Source of the DNA: Brugia malayi
Lineage: Eukaryota; Nematoda; Chromadorea; Rhabditida; Onchocercidae
Length of the DNA stretch: 33,312 nt
Direction: 5' to 3'
Assembly (NCBI RefSeq): GCF_000002995.4
Contig: NW_025062315.1
Location: forward strand, 1 to 33,312
The notes under the pieces were generated by a model. It was not told the origin of the DNA and searched no databases. It was given only the letters and a program-made list of their open reading frames with translations. Shown in pieces: positions 21,701-33,312 of this stretch; position 1 is the stretch's first letter; each line of letters begins with the position of its first letter. The translations under genes were made by a program, and so were the position numbers.

Positions 21701-24700
21701 CAAATTTTAAAATTTTTAAAAAATTCAAAATTTAAATTTGAATTTAAATTTAATTTAAATTCTTAAATTGAATTAAAATCATGATTAATTGAAAGTTTTA
21801 TTAATTTTGCTGATGAATTTATGCGCAAAACTTAATTACAAAAGCGTATTTTAATATTTAAACTATAAAATGACAACGCAATATACGACCAGCACTGGTA
21901 CAATGCACATAACATAGTAAATTAAGTTTCAAAATAAGCTTTTTTTAGCAGTTTTGGCACTTAATTAAAATTGAAATTGATAAATTGGAACCAATTTCCT
22001 TGTCTAATGTAAGAAAACTATAACAAATTTTAAAATTTTTAAAAAATTCAAAATTTAAATTTGAATTTAAATTTAATTTAAATTCTTAAATTGAATTAAA
22101 ATCATGATTAATTGAAAGTTTTATTAATTTTGCTGATGAATTTATGCGCAAAACTTAATTACAAAAGCGTATTTTAATATTTAAACTATAAAATAACAAC
22201 GCAATATACGACCAGCACTGGTACAATGCACATAACATAGTAAATTAGGTTCAAAATAAGCTTTTTTTAGCAGTTTTGGCACTTAATTAAAATTGAAATT
22301 GATAAATTGGAACCAATTTCCTTGTCTAATGTAAGAAAACTATAACAAATTTTAAAATTTTTAAAAAATTCAAAATTTAAATTTGAATTTAAATTTAATT
22401 TAAATTCTTAAATTGAATTAAAATCATGATTAATTGAAAGTTTTATTAATTTTGCTGATGAATTTATGCGCAAAACTTAATTACAAAGCGTATTTTAATA
22501 TTTAAACTATAAAATAACAACGCAATATACGACCAGCACTGGTACAATGCACATAACATAGTAAATTAGGTTCAAAATAAGCTTTTTTTAGCAGTTTTGG
22601 CACTTAATTAAAATTGAAATTGATAAATTGGAACCAATTTCCTTGTCTAATGTAAGAAAACTATAACAAATTTTAAAATTTTTAAAAAATTCAAAATTTA
22701 AATTTGAATTTAAATTTAATTTAAATTCTTAAATTGAATTAAAATCATGATTAATTGAAAGTTTTATTAATTTTGCTGATGAATTTATGCGCAAAACTTA
22801 ATTACAAAAGCGTATTTTAATATTTAAACTATAAAATGACAACGCAATATACGACCAGCACTGGTACAATGCACATAACATAGTAAATTAGGTTCAAAAT
22901 AAGCTTTTTTTAGCAGTTTTGGCACTTAATTAAAATTGAAATTGATAAATTGGAACCAATTTCCTTGTCTAATGTAAGAAAACTATAACAAATTTTAAAA
23001 TTTTTAAAAAATTCAAAATTTAAATTTGAATTTAAATTTAATTTAAATTCTTAAATTGAATTAAAATCATGATTAATTGAAAGTTTTATTAATTTTGCTG
23101 ATGAATTTATGCGCAAAACTTAATTACAAAAGCGTATTTTAATATTTAAACTATAAAATAACAACGCAATATACGACCAGCACTGGTACAATGCACATAA
23201 CATAGTAAATTAGGTTCAAAATAAGCTTTTTTTAGCAGTTTTGGCACTTAATTAAAATTGAAATTGATAAATTGGAACCAATTTCCTTGTCTAATGTAAG
23301 AAAACTATAACAAATTTTAAAATTTTTAAAAAATTCAAAATTTAAATTTGAATTTAAATTTAATTTAAATTCTTAAATTGAATTAAAATCATGATTAATT
23401 GAAAGTTTTATTAATTTTGCTGATGAATTTATGCGCAAAACTTAATTACAAAGCGTATTTTAATATTTAAACTATAAAATGACAACGCAATATACGACCA
23501 GCACTGGTACAATGCACATAACATAGTCAATTAATTTCAAAATAAGCTTTTTTTATCAGTTTTGGCACTTAATTAAAATTGAAATTGATAAATTGGAACC
23601 AATTTCCTTGTCTAATGTAAGAAAACTATAACAAATTTTAAAATTTTTAAAAAATTCAAAATTTAAATTTGAATTTAAATTTAATTTAAATTCTTAAATT
23701 GAATTAAAATCATGATTAATTGAAAGTTTTATTAATTTTGCTGATGAATTTATGCGCAAAACTTAATTACAAAGCGTATTTTAATATTTAAACTATAAAA
23801 TAACAACGCAATATACGACCAGCACTGGTACAATGCACATAACATAGTAAATTAGGTTCAAAATAAGCTTTTTTTAGCAGTTTTGGCACTTAATTAAAAT
23901 TGAAATTGATAAATTGGAACCAATTTCCTTGTCTAATGTAAGAAAACTATAACAAATTTTAAAATTTTTAAAAAATTCAAAATTTAAATTTGAATTTAAA
24001 TTTAATTTAAATTCTTAAATTGAATTAAAATCATGATTAATTGAAAGTTTTATTAATTTTGCTGATGAATTTATGCGCAAAACTTAATTACAAAAGCGTA
24101 TTTTAATATTTAAACTATAAAATAACAACGCAATATACGACCAGCACTGGTACAATGCACATAACATAGTAAATTAGTTTCAAAATAAGCTTTTTTTAGC
24201 AGTTTTGGCACTTAATTAAAATTGAAATTGATAAATTGGAACCAATTTCCTTGTCTAATGTAAGAAAACTATAACAAATTTTAAAATTTTTAAAAAATTC
24301 AAAATTTAAATTTGAATTTAAATTTAATTTAAATTCTTAAATTGAATTAAAATCATGATTAATTGAAAGTTTTATTAATTTTGCTGATGAATTTATGCGC
24401 AAAACTTAATTACAAAGCGTATTTTAATATTTAAACTATAAAATGACAACGCAATATACGACCAGCACTGGTACAATGCACATAACATAGTAAATTAGGT
24501 TCAAAATAAGCTTTTTTTAGCAGTTTTGGCACTTAATTAAAATTAAAATTGATAAATTGGAACCAATTTCCTTGTCTAATGTAAGAAAACTATAACAAAT
24601 TTTAAAATTTTTAAAAAATTCAAAATTTAAATTTGAATTTAAATTTAATTTAAATTCTTAAATTGAATTAAAATCATGATTAATTGAAAGTTTTATTAAT

Positions 24701-27099
24701 TTTGCTGATGAATTTATGCGCAAAACTTAATTACAAAGCGTATTTTAATATTTAAACTATAAAATAACAACGCAATATACGACCAGCACTGGTACAATGC
24801 ACATAACATAGTAAATTAGGTTCAAAATAAGCTTTTTTTAGCAGTTTTGGCACTTAATTAAAATTGAAATTGATAAATTGGAACCAATTTCCTTGTCTAA
24901 TGTAAGAAAACTATAACAAATTTTAAAATTTTTAAAAAATTCAAAATTTAAATTTGAATTTAAATTTAATTTAAATTCTTAAATTGAATTAAAATCATGA
25001 TTAATTGAAAGTTTTATTAATTTTGCTGATGAATTTATGCGCAAAACTTAATTACAAAAGCGTATTTTAATATTTAAACTATAAAATGACAACGCAATAT
25101 ACGACCAGCACTGGTACAATGCACATAACATAGTAAATTAGGTTCAAAATAAGCTTTTTTTAGCAGTTTTGGCACTTAATTAAAATTGAAATTGATAAAT
25201 TGGAACCAATTTCCTTGTCTAATGTAAGAAAACTATAACAAATTTTAAAATTTTTAAAAAATTCAAAATTTAAATTTGAATTTAAATTTAATTTAAATTC
25301 TTAAATTGAATTAAAATCATGATTAATTGAAAGTTTTATTAATTTTGCTGATGAATTTATGCGCAAAACTTAATTACAAAGCGTATTTTAATATTTAAAC
25401 TATAAAATGACAACGCAATATACGACCAGCACTGGTACAATGCACATAACATAGTAAATTAGGTTCAAAATAAGCTTTTTTTAGCAGTTTTGGCACTTAA
25501 TTAAAATTGAAATTGATAAATTGGAACCAATTTCCTTGTCTAATGTAAGAAAACTATAACAAATTTTAAAATTTTTAAAAAATTCAAAATTTAAATTTGA
25601 ATTTAAATTTAATTTAAATTCTTAAATTGAATTAAAATCATGATTAATTGAAAGTTTTATTAATTTTGCTGATGAATTTATGCGCAAAACTTAATTACAA
25701 AAGCGTATTTTAATATTTAAACTATAAAATGACAACGCAATATACGACCAGCACTGGTACAATGCACATAACATAGTAAATTAAGTTTCAAAATAAGCTT
25801 TTTTTAGCAGTTTTGGCACTTAATTAAAATTGAAATTGATAAATTGGAACCAATTTCCTTGTCTAATGTAAGAAAACTATAACAAATTTTAAAATTTTTA
25901 AAAAATTCAAAATTTAAATTTGAATTTAAATTTAATTTAAATTCTTAAATTGAATTAAAATCATGATTAATTGAAAGTTTTATTAATTTTGCTGATGAAT
26001 TTATGCGCAAAACTTAATTACAAAGCGTATTTTAATATTTAAACTATAAAATGACAACGCAATATACGACCAGCACTGGTACAATGCACATAACATAGTA
26101 AATTAAGTTTCAAAATAAGCTTTTTTTAGCAGTTTTGGCACTTAATTAAAATTGAAATTGATAAATTGGAACCAATTTCCTTGTCTAATGTAAGAAAACT
26201 ATAACAAATTTTAAAATTTTTAAAAAATTCAAAATTTAAATTTGAATTTAAATTTAATTTAAATTCTTAAATTGAATTAAAATCATGATTAATTGAAAGT
26301 TTTATTAATTTTGCTGATGAATTTATGCGCAAAACTTAATTACAAAGCGTATTTTAATATTTAAACTATAAAATGACAACGCAATATACGACCAGCACTG
26401 GTACAATGCACGTAACATAGTCAATTAATTTCAAAATAAGCTTTTTTTAGCAGTTTTGGCACTTAATTAAAATTGAAATTGATAAATTGGAACCAATTTC
26501 CTTGTCTAATGTAAGAAAACTATAACAAATTTTAAAATTTTTAAAAAATTCAAAATTTAAATTTGAATTTAAATTTAATTTAAATTCTTAAATTGAATTA
26601 AAATCATGATTAATTGAAAGTTTTATTAATTTTGCTGATGAATTTATGCGCAAAACTTAATTACAAAGCGTATTTTAATATTTAAACTATAAAATGACAA
26701 CGCAATATACGACCAGCACTGGTACAATGCACATAACATAGTCAATTAGGTTCAAAATAAGCTTTTTTTAGCAGTTTTGGCACTTAATTAAAATTAAAAT
26801 TGATAAATTGGAACCAATTTCCTTGTCTAATGTAAGAAAACTATAACAAATTTTAAAATTTTTAAAAAATTCAAAATTTAAATTTGAATTTAAATTTAAT
26901 TTAAATTCTTAAATTGAATTAAAATCATGATTAATTGAAAGTTTTATTAGTTTTGCTGATAAATTTATGCGCAAAACTTAATTACAAAGCGTATTTTAAT
27001 ATTTAAACTATAAAATGACAACGCAATATACGACCAGCACTGGTACAATGCACGTAACATAGTCAATTAAGTTCAAAATAAGCTTTTTTTTAGTAGTTT
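15738..27099. repeat. Expanded HhaI satellite array, copy 3: 35 complete monomers plus a partial
   Basis: Phase points run from 15738 and 16047 (the first monomer is 309 bp because about 14 bp are missing after GCAGTTTTGGCA near 15870) through 26652, with the partial edge monomer at 26973. Monomers from 16047 to 19253 measure 318-322 bp with many one-base losses or gains. Those from 19253 onward measure 321-323 bp and are very uniform. Most interior monomers carry the subtype GCACATAACATAGTAAATTA, while the array ends keep GCACGTAACATAGTCAATTA. The left and right edge monomers match those of copies 1 and 2, so the expansion was internal. Confidence 0.97.
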
Positions 27100-27783
27100 C
27101 TATTCTTTTTTATTTGTTTTTTGTATCTTTTATGTGTATGGATAAAGGATGTTTTTTTAGAAGATATTAATATTCTTTTTTCTTTTTATGGACAATATTC
27201 TTTTTATGATTATCGAATATTTGATCAAAGATTTCGGTAATTTTTATTTATTGAATTGACTTTATTTTTTTCTATTTTTCGGACTTCTTTAGATTCTTCT
27301 TTATATCTTTTAACTTGGTTAGGGGGAATTTGATCTCCTGTGGGTATTTTATCTCCAGATTATCTTGGTATTAATGGTATAACTAGTTTATTTTTGATAA
27401 TGCATAGTCAATGCATAGTCCATTTTAAAATTTTCTCGACGATATTTGTGTTTAAATATGGATAAATGTGAGAATTTTTTATTGTTGTGTATTTTTATTG
27501 ATGCATTTTTTTTAATGTTTCCAATTTTTTAAATGCACTCATAATTGCTTTGTTATGAATGATAGAATTTATGGTAGAATTTTTTATATTGGCACTGGAT
27601 TGCATGGAAGTCATGTATTAATTGGTGTTTTTTTTTTTCTTGTTATTAATTTTTTTTCCTGTTAAATTGCATAATTTTAATTGATATCATACTCAAGCAT
27701 ACGATATATCCATTGATTATTGGCGTTTTTCAGAATGAATGTGAGGTATTATGTTTTGTTTATTATATGTTTGAGGCTCTTAA
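27100..27783 (+). pseudogene. cox3: NUMT: broken cox3 fragment, copy 3
   Basis: It is as in copies 1 and 2, but the T run after LIGV has 11 T and not 12, so its downstream frame relation differs by one base. The 11-bp duplication lies at 27399-27420. The junction with the HhaI array is at the same base as in the other copies. Confidence 0.9.
27399..27420 (+). repeat. 11-bp tandem duplication inside cox3 NUMT, copy 3
   Basis: AATGCATAGTC is repeated at the same place as in copies 1 and 2. Confidence 0.9.
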
Positions 27784-28343
27784 TTTTTATTTGTAAGATA
27801 TCTATTTTATTTTGTTATTTTTTAGGGCTTATTTTCAATGATAATTTTTTGTTATTTTTATATTTTTTTTTTTTACTTTATTTATATTTTTCTTTTTCAA
27901 TATAATTATTACCAAATATTAGTAATTATTCTATTAACAATTACTAAATTAAATACAATTCTTAGAGTATTATAACTTTAATGTTATAGAATTGTATTTA
28001 TTTAATAAACCAACTACTTCATTCTTAATAAATAAATTATCCTATATGTGTATATATTATAAAATTATTAGTGTTGATTTGCAATGCTAAGATTTTTATG
28101 CACTAGGGCTTTTTAGTGTGTATTCGTTTTAAGCGCGGCTGGTTTTAAGCTAGTAGGAATTTTAAGTATTATTTTTGTATAACTAATTGTTGATTAGTAG
28201 GTTAAAGATTCTTTTAATGTGGTATGATAATTTTTAAGTCTGTGAGACTCATATTTTCGAGGTTTTACCATATTTGAAAGATTATTTTAAATTTAGAATT
28301 TTTGACTCTTAATCTTTTTATTTTTATGTTATTTTTGTAAATT

Positions 28344-28345
<2 letters not shown>
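27784..28345. other. Probable mitochondrial non-coding spacer, copy 3
   Basis: It has the same hairpin series. The 13-bp arms are at 27950-27962 and 27988-28000. One T more in the run near 27860-27872 shortens the accidental open frame seen in the other copies, which supports reading that frame as meaningless. Confidence 0.5.

Positions 28346-28438
<93 letters not shown>
28346..28438 (+). repeat. Double poly-T tract, copy 3
   Basis: Runs of about 62 T and 27 T are split by AAAA, the longest of the three copies. Confidence 0.85.
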
Positions 28439-28442
<4 letters not shown>

Positions 28443-28652
28443 GGACGTCATTTGTTGGGTGGAATACAGTATCGTGTTGGACCTAATAAAGTTGGTTACT
28501 CTGGAGTTTTTCAAGCGTTATTTGATGGTCTTAAATTATTGAAGAAGAAAGGTAAAGAAGGTTTTTTTTTTTTATTTTTCTTCTTGACTATCTTTTTTGT
28601 TAATGCTTATTTGTGGCTATTATATATATCTAGCCTATTATATTTCGTTTAG
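28439..28652 (+). pseudogene. nad1: NUMT: nad1 fragment, copy 3
   Basis: It gives the same peptide as the other two copies (RHLLGGIQYRVGPNKVG, ALFDGLKLLKK) and is truncated at both ends. Confidence 0.85.
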
Positions 28653-28802
28653 GTGTATTAGGGGTGGATGTCGGGTTAGTTTTATTTATAAATATGGGTA
28701 CATCTTATTCTTTCTTAATTTTCTTTTGTAGCTTTTGTATAATTAATTTTTAGTGAATGAAGGATGTTTTTTTTTGAAGATATTAGTGGGCAATATTCCA
28801 GA
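28642..28802 (+). pseudogene. cox3: NUMT: second (N-terminal) cox3 fragment, copy 3
   Basis: It matches 4490-4650, including the TAG stop and the T-run slip before EDISGQYS. Confidence 0.65.
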
Positions 28803-28838
28803 AGCTTTAATATGTCCTTGCAACAATACTTGAATGAT

Positions 28839-28968
28839 AACAAACCATTTACAAGGCAACAATAAACATATTCTTGTTTTAGTTACCACTTATAAACCAA
28901 TTGCAAGCTACTTATAAACGACTCACAAACCATCTACAAACTACTTACAAACCAATTACAAACCAACA
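28839..28968. repeat. Short degenerate 11-bp minisatellite, copy 3
   Basis: It matches 4687-4816 and borders the stomatin-like block. Confidence 0.8.
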
Positions 28969-29185
28969 AAAATTAAAACCACTCAATTATTAACAATCAA
29001 ACTTATCGATTAAATTAAACAAATCACTATTTTATTCTTAAAATTCAACTGTTATCATGTTTTTGTTTTAGTGCAAAAAAATCATATTTTATTTCAAATT
29101 TTCAACTTTTAGCATTCGATTAATAGATTTTACTAGTAAAAATGATTTTCTTTTATTTTCATATTTAAATGAATAAATAACTTAC

Positions 29186-30374
29186 TTGCATTTGCATAAA
29201 AATAGCTTCTCGATCGCTGACCATTTCAGCTAAAATTTTTTGTACCAAGTATATTTCTAAATGTTGTTTGTACCAATAATTTAGTGGAACGACCAGCATC
29301 CTCAACATTTGTCACGGATACAGTGACATTCGAAATACGGAAATATATGACTGCATTTACAGCTACTGTCACCGAATCGCATGAAAAAATCTACATTTTA
29401 TTGTTATTTTATAAGATGAAAAAAAAAAAAAATTTTTTAATTTGAAAAAAATGAAAAAATTGTTGAAATTTCAACATTTTTGATAAATGATTATAAAAAG
29501 GAATTCAATTAAAAGATAGGTAATGCTATTAAGAAAAGATATGCTTTGTTTGATGAAAAATTTAATCTAACATTAATGCTATCAATAAATTATTACATTG
29601 TTATGCAAGTGACTCAATTAAACATAATTAAACACATACAAATCTTTTTGAGTTATGAATTAAATGAAAGAAAAAAGGAAGTAAATTATTATAATAAAAT
29701 TAAAATAAATAAGTAAAAAAAAATACCTCGTGTGGTGGTACATCAAATGATACGAAACGTAAATCCACTTTCCTGTAGCAATCAATGCATGGCAAAATAA
29801 AAAATAAGCCTATAAAAAGCATACAAAAATTTTATAAAATATTTCCGAGTGCAAATATAAATTTAAAAAAATAAAAATTTTTCTAGAAAAAAAAAAATAA
29901 TAATCCAGGTCCTCGAGCTTTACCAGTCATTAATTTTCCCAAACGAAATATCACTGCTCACTCATATTCTTGTACAACCTGAAATAATTTCACTGAAAAT
30001 ACTACTTATTATGTTAATCATATGTACAAAAAAAATTCATAAATGATAAAGTAGAGAAAAATTCGATCAAAATTTTAAGTTTTTCAAAAATTATTTTTTA
30101 TCTCTCGTTACTTTTCTTTTTCGCTATCTCTCTTTTTACCTTCTACTTTTAATCTTATTCTCATCTATTTTAAAATCTTCTTTAAAAATCATCAAAAAAA
30201 ATTTTTTAATTGTAAGAAATCAGTAACCAATTAAATTTGAAACCTTAAAACCAATTAAAATTTGAAACAAACACAAGCTGAAAATGGTAGCGCTAATAAG
30301 ACGGCAACATATGCCACAATTATAAGCATCCAACCACAAATGCCAAACTCAAGTTTAATACTAGCTGGAATCAT
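29186..30374 (-). pseudogene. Stomatin/PHB-family 5' gene fragment, copy 3
   Basis: The exons lie at 30374-30261, 29978-29906, 29809-29727 and about 29381-29186. They carry the same stop, frameshift and splice-site losses as copies 1 and 2, with no copy-specific repair or extra damage in the exons that I could see. Confidence 0.9.
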
Positions 30375-30924
30375 CTACTAATGTTTTGAATTGAAATTGT
30401 TTATGCTTGAAAAAACAAAGAAAAAAAAATAGTGAATAATAAAATTACTTTTACCGGAATATGCCCTACCAAGCTATTTTCATTTTAATATTTTTAATTA
30501 CTTTCTCCTTAACACTGAATCTTTCTGCCTTGAATCATATTACATGTTTTTTCTTTTTTTTTTTTTTTTAATTTAAAATTAATAAATCCGCAGCATAAAA
30601 TGAGAAGAAACTCTTTAGCACAGCAGTAACTCGTATTTGTTCAACAAAGTTTAATCGACTGAATTAAACAATTATCGAATTATAAAGTGAATAATTTCAA
30701 AAATAATCTCGCTTAACTTGCTAGATAAAGCTACAAAATCAAAATCAATGAACATAACATATAATTTTTGATCGTAAATGGAAAAACCGAAATCAATTAA
30801 AGCATATCCTTTTAGTATATTAATTTAAATCTTAGAAAAGAGGTAAAGACCGAGACCGAGGTGCTTGATGACAAACCATTATAACAAAGCAACAATAAAC
30901 ATCTTCTTGCTTTAGTTACTAGCT
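30375..30924. other. AT-rich block and minisatellite leader, copy 3
   Basis: It matches 6223-6770 with one or two extra bases in homopolymers. No gene is seen. Confidence 0.5.
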
Positions 30925-31627
30925 ACAAACCATTTACAAACCAACCGCAAACCAATTACAAACCAATTACAAACCACTTACAAACCAATTACAAACCACT
31001 CACAAACCAATTACAAACCACCTACAAACCAATTACAAACCACCTACAAACCAATTACAAACCACTTACAAACCAATTACAAACCAACCGCAAACCAATT
31101 ACAAACCACTTACAAACCAATTACAAACCACTCACAAACCAATTACAAACCACCTACAAACCAATTACAAACCAACCATTACAAACCACTACAAACCAAT
31201 TACAAACCACTACAAACCAATTACAAACCACTCACAAACCAATTACAAACCACTTACAAACCAATTACAAACCACTCACAAACCAATTACAAACCACCTA
31301 CAAACCAATTACAAACCAACTTACAAACCACTTACAAACCAATTACAAACCACTCACAAACCAATTACAAACCCAATTACAAACCACTCCTACAAACCAA
31401 TTACAAACCTACAAACCAATTACAAACCACTCACAAACCAATTACAAACCAATACAAACCAATTACAAACCAATACAACCACTACAAACCAATTACAAAC
31501 CAATTACAAACCACCTACAAACCAATTACAAACCACCTACAAACCACTCACAAACCAATTACAAACCACTTACAAACCAATTACAAACCACTCTACAAAC
31601 CAATTACAAACAACAACCTTACAAACC
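30925..31627. repeat. 11-bp minisatellite array, copy 3 (about 64 units), irregular in its second half
   Basis: It is regular 11-bp periodic to about 31160. After that come scattered inserted or missing bases (CCAACCATTACAAACC, CCCAATTAC, CACTCCTACAAAC, CAATACAACC). It ends in CCTGCCTTATTTCATG like the other arrays. Confidence 0.92.
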
Positions 31628-31648
31628 TGCCTTATTTCATGTAATTAA

Positions 31649-32542
31649 AAATAAAAACAAAAGTTTTCTGTACCGATAAAAAAAAAAAAAAACAAGCTTT
31701 CTGTGCTAATTGCATTTCAGGATATTAGCAAATCATTCAAACTAGACAAGATGGACAAATGCGTTAAAAGGAAAGTTGAAAAATTAGAAAAAAACTGCAA
31801 TCCAAAACATTTTTCGTTATTTGGATAAAGTTTTGGCTAGAAATTTCTGGAAAATATTTGCATTGCACTGAGAATGGCTCAGTGAATAATGCTTTCGCTT
31901 TCTCTATTATGATAAATTCACTGCAATCAGATTGATGGATAGATCATTAACTATATTATGTTTGCAGCAGAAAAAAGTTGATTAGAACAAAGTTAAATAA
32001 TACATAAAGTTTGCTAAATTGATGGGTTAAATAAACGATATTCACAACAGATTGTTTTAAATTGCAATTAAAGGCAAGCGAAGAGAACACATAGTTGGAT
32101 ATTTATATGGAACATATTTTGTCATTTCTTCGCTATTTATTGCTTTTAATTATTGAAGACTAAGAATTGTGCAGATTTATAGCGCGGATCAAGTAGTTGA
32201 AGTAATGACATGGTCATAGATCGCAAAACGATAACTTCTGGCTCGGCATTTCATAGTAATATTGATTGTTCTCGTTTTTTTTTTTTTTTTTTTTTTTGAA
32301 CAGTTTCATTAACATTTGAAATTCATTTTTTCTTATACACTGCTTCATTTATAAAAGATTTTTCTAGATTTTAGATGAGAAACACTAATTTAAGATACCA
32401 ATGAACTGATTAAATAATAGGACAATTACATTATTTTACTAATTTCACTAGAGCAAAAAAATGAGCAAGAATGCTATATCAGTACGCTACAGCAATTCAA
32501 AAACCTGATGATCCGCATGATTTAGCCGATGATTTTTTGCGT
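31649..32542. other. AT-rich leader block, copy 4
   Basis: It matches 1-892 apart from homopolymer lengths, with no intact gene. Confidence 0.55.
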
Positions 32543-33301
32543 AAAACTTAATTACAAAAGCGTATTTTAATATTTAAACTATAAAATGACAATACAATAT
32601 ATAACCAGCTCTGGTACAACGCACGTAACATAGTCAATTAAGTTCAAAATAAGCTTTTTTTAGTAGTTTTGGCACTTAATTAAAATTAAAATTGGTAAAT
32701 TAGAACCAATTTCCTTGTTTAATGCAAGAAAACTATAACAAATTTTAAAATTTTTAAAAAATTCGAAAATTTAAATTTGAATTTAAATTTAATTTAAATT
32801 CTTAAATTGAATTAAAATCATGATTAATTGAAAGTTTTATTAATTTTGCTGATAAATTTATGCGCAAAACTTAATTACAAAGCGTATTTTAATATTTAAA
32901 CTATAAAATGACAACGCAATATACGACCAGCACTGGTACAATGCACGTAACATAGTCAATTAATTTCAAAATAAGCTTTTTTTAGTAGTTTTGGCACTTA
33001 ACTAGAATTAAAATTGATAAATTGGAACCAATTTCCTTGTCTAATGTAAGAAAACTATAACAAATTTTAAAATTTTTAAAAAATTCAAAATTTAAATTTG
33101 AATTTAAATTTAATTTAAATTCTTAAATTGAATTAAATCATGATTAGTTGAAAGTTTTATTTATTTTGCCGATGATTTTTTGCGCAAAACTTAATTACAA
33201 AAGCGTATTTTAATATTTAAACTATAAAATGACAACACAATATAGACCAGCACTGGTACATGCACGTAACATAGTCAATTAATTTCAAAATAAGCTTTTT
33301 T
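32543..33301. repeat. Diverged HhaI array start, copy 4: 2 complete monomers plus a partial
   Basis: Phase points are 32543, 32866 and 33186. The first monomer has private changes (TTGGTAAATTAGAACC, TTGTTTAATGCAAG, TTCGAAAATTT). The second ends in GCCGATGATTTTTTGCGC, intermediate between the normal GCTGATGAATTTATGCGC and the array-edge form. After AAGCTTTTTT near 33301 the text becomes GGTACATTTTG and leaves the HhaI consensus. Confidence 0.9.
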
Positions 33302-33312
33302 GGTACATTTTG

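Larger units (their letters stand above)
14845..31648. repeat. Composite higher-order repeat, copy 3 (expanded to 16.8 kb)
   Basis: The block order is the same as in copies 1 and 2. The extra ~9.4 kb lies almost wholly in the HhaI array (35 complete monomers against 5 or 6). All non-satellite blocks keep their usual lengths. Confidence 0.95.
31649..33312. repeat. Composite higher-order repeat, copy 4 (partial, cut by window end)
   Basis: It holds the leader block and the start of an HhaI array whose monomers are more diverged than those of copies 1-3. No NUMT is reached. Confidence 0.9.

Noticed and set aside
1..33312. Wolbachia-derived insertion, known in Brugia nuclear genomes
   Set aside because: No bacterial-type coding sequence or rRNA is recognisable anywhere in the window.

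Overview
The window is repetitive nuclear DNA from a filarial nematode, almost certainly a Brugia species. The deciding evidence is a tandem array of ~322-bp AT-rich monomers, each with one GCGC (HhaI) site in the context TTTATGCGCAAAACTTAATT. This is the HhaI repeat family of Brugia malayi, B. timori and B. pahangi. I cannot tell which of the three it is. I find no intact protein-coding gene. The longer open frames are accidental reads through mitochondrial-derived or AT-rich DNA.

Layout: a composite higher-order unit is repeated head to tail. Copy 1 is 1-7392, copy 2 is 7393-14844, copy 3 is 14845-31648, and copy 4 starts at 31649 and is cut by the window end. Each complete copy carries the same blocks in order: (a) ~0.9 kb of AT-rich DNA with weak coding remnants; (b) an HhaI array; (c) a broken mitochondrial cox3 fragment; (d) ~0.56 kb of probable mitochondrial spacer with several hairpins; (e) two long poly-T tracts; (f) a mitochondrial nad1 fragment running into a second, N-terminal cox3 fragment; (g) a short degenerate 11-bp minisatellite; (h) on the minus strand, a decayed intron-containing 5' fragment of a stomatin/PHB-family gene; (i) a long array of the 11-bp minisatellite, which abuts block (a) of the next copy.

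The copies are nearly identical, differing mostly in homopolymer length, except for the HhaI arrays. These have 6, 5 and 35 complete monomers in copies 1-3, which is why copy 3 is 16.8 kb and the others are ~7.4 kb. The same inactivating lesions recur in every copy: an 11-bp duplication and an in-frame stop in cox3, and a stop and a frameshift in the stomatin fragment. The mosaic therefore decayed first and was amplified as a block afterwards.

The parts do not work together as genes. The window is best read as a macrosatellite built from a satellite, a nuclear mitochondrial insertion (NUMT), a gene fragment and a minisatellite. Some single-base irregularities, notably 15.87-19.26 kb and the ends of the minisatellite arrays in copies 2 and 3, may be assembly or sequencing error.
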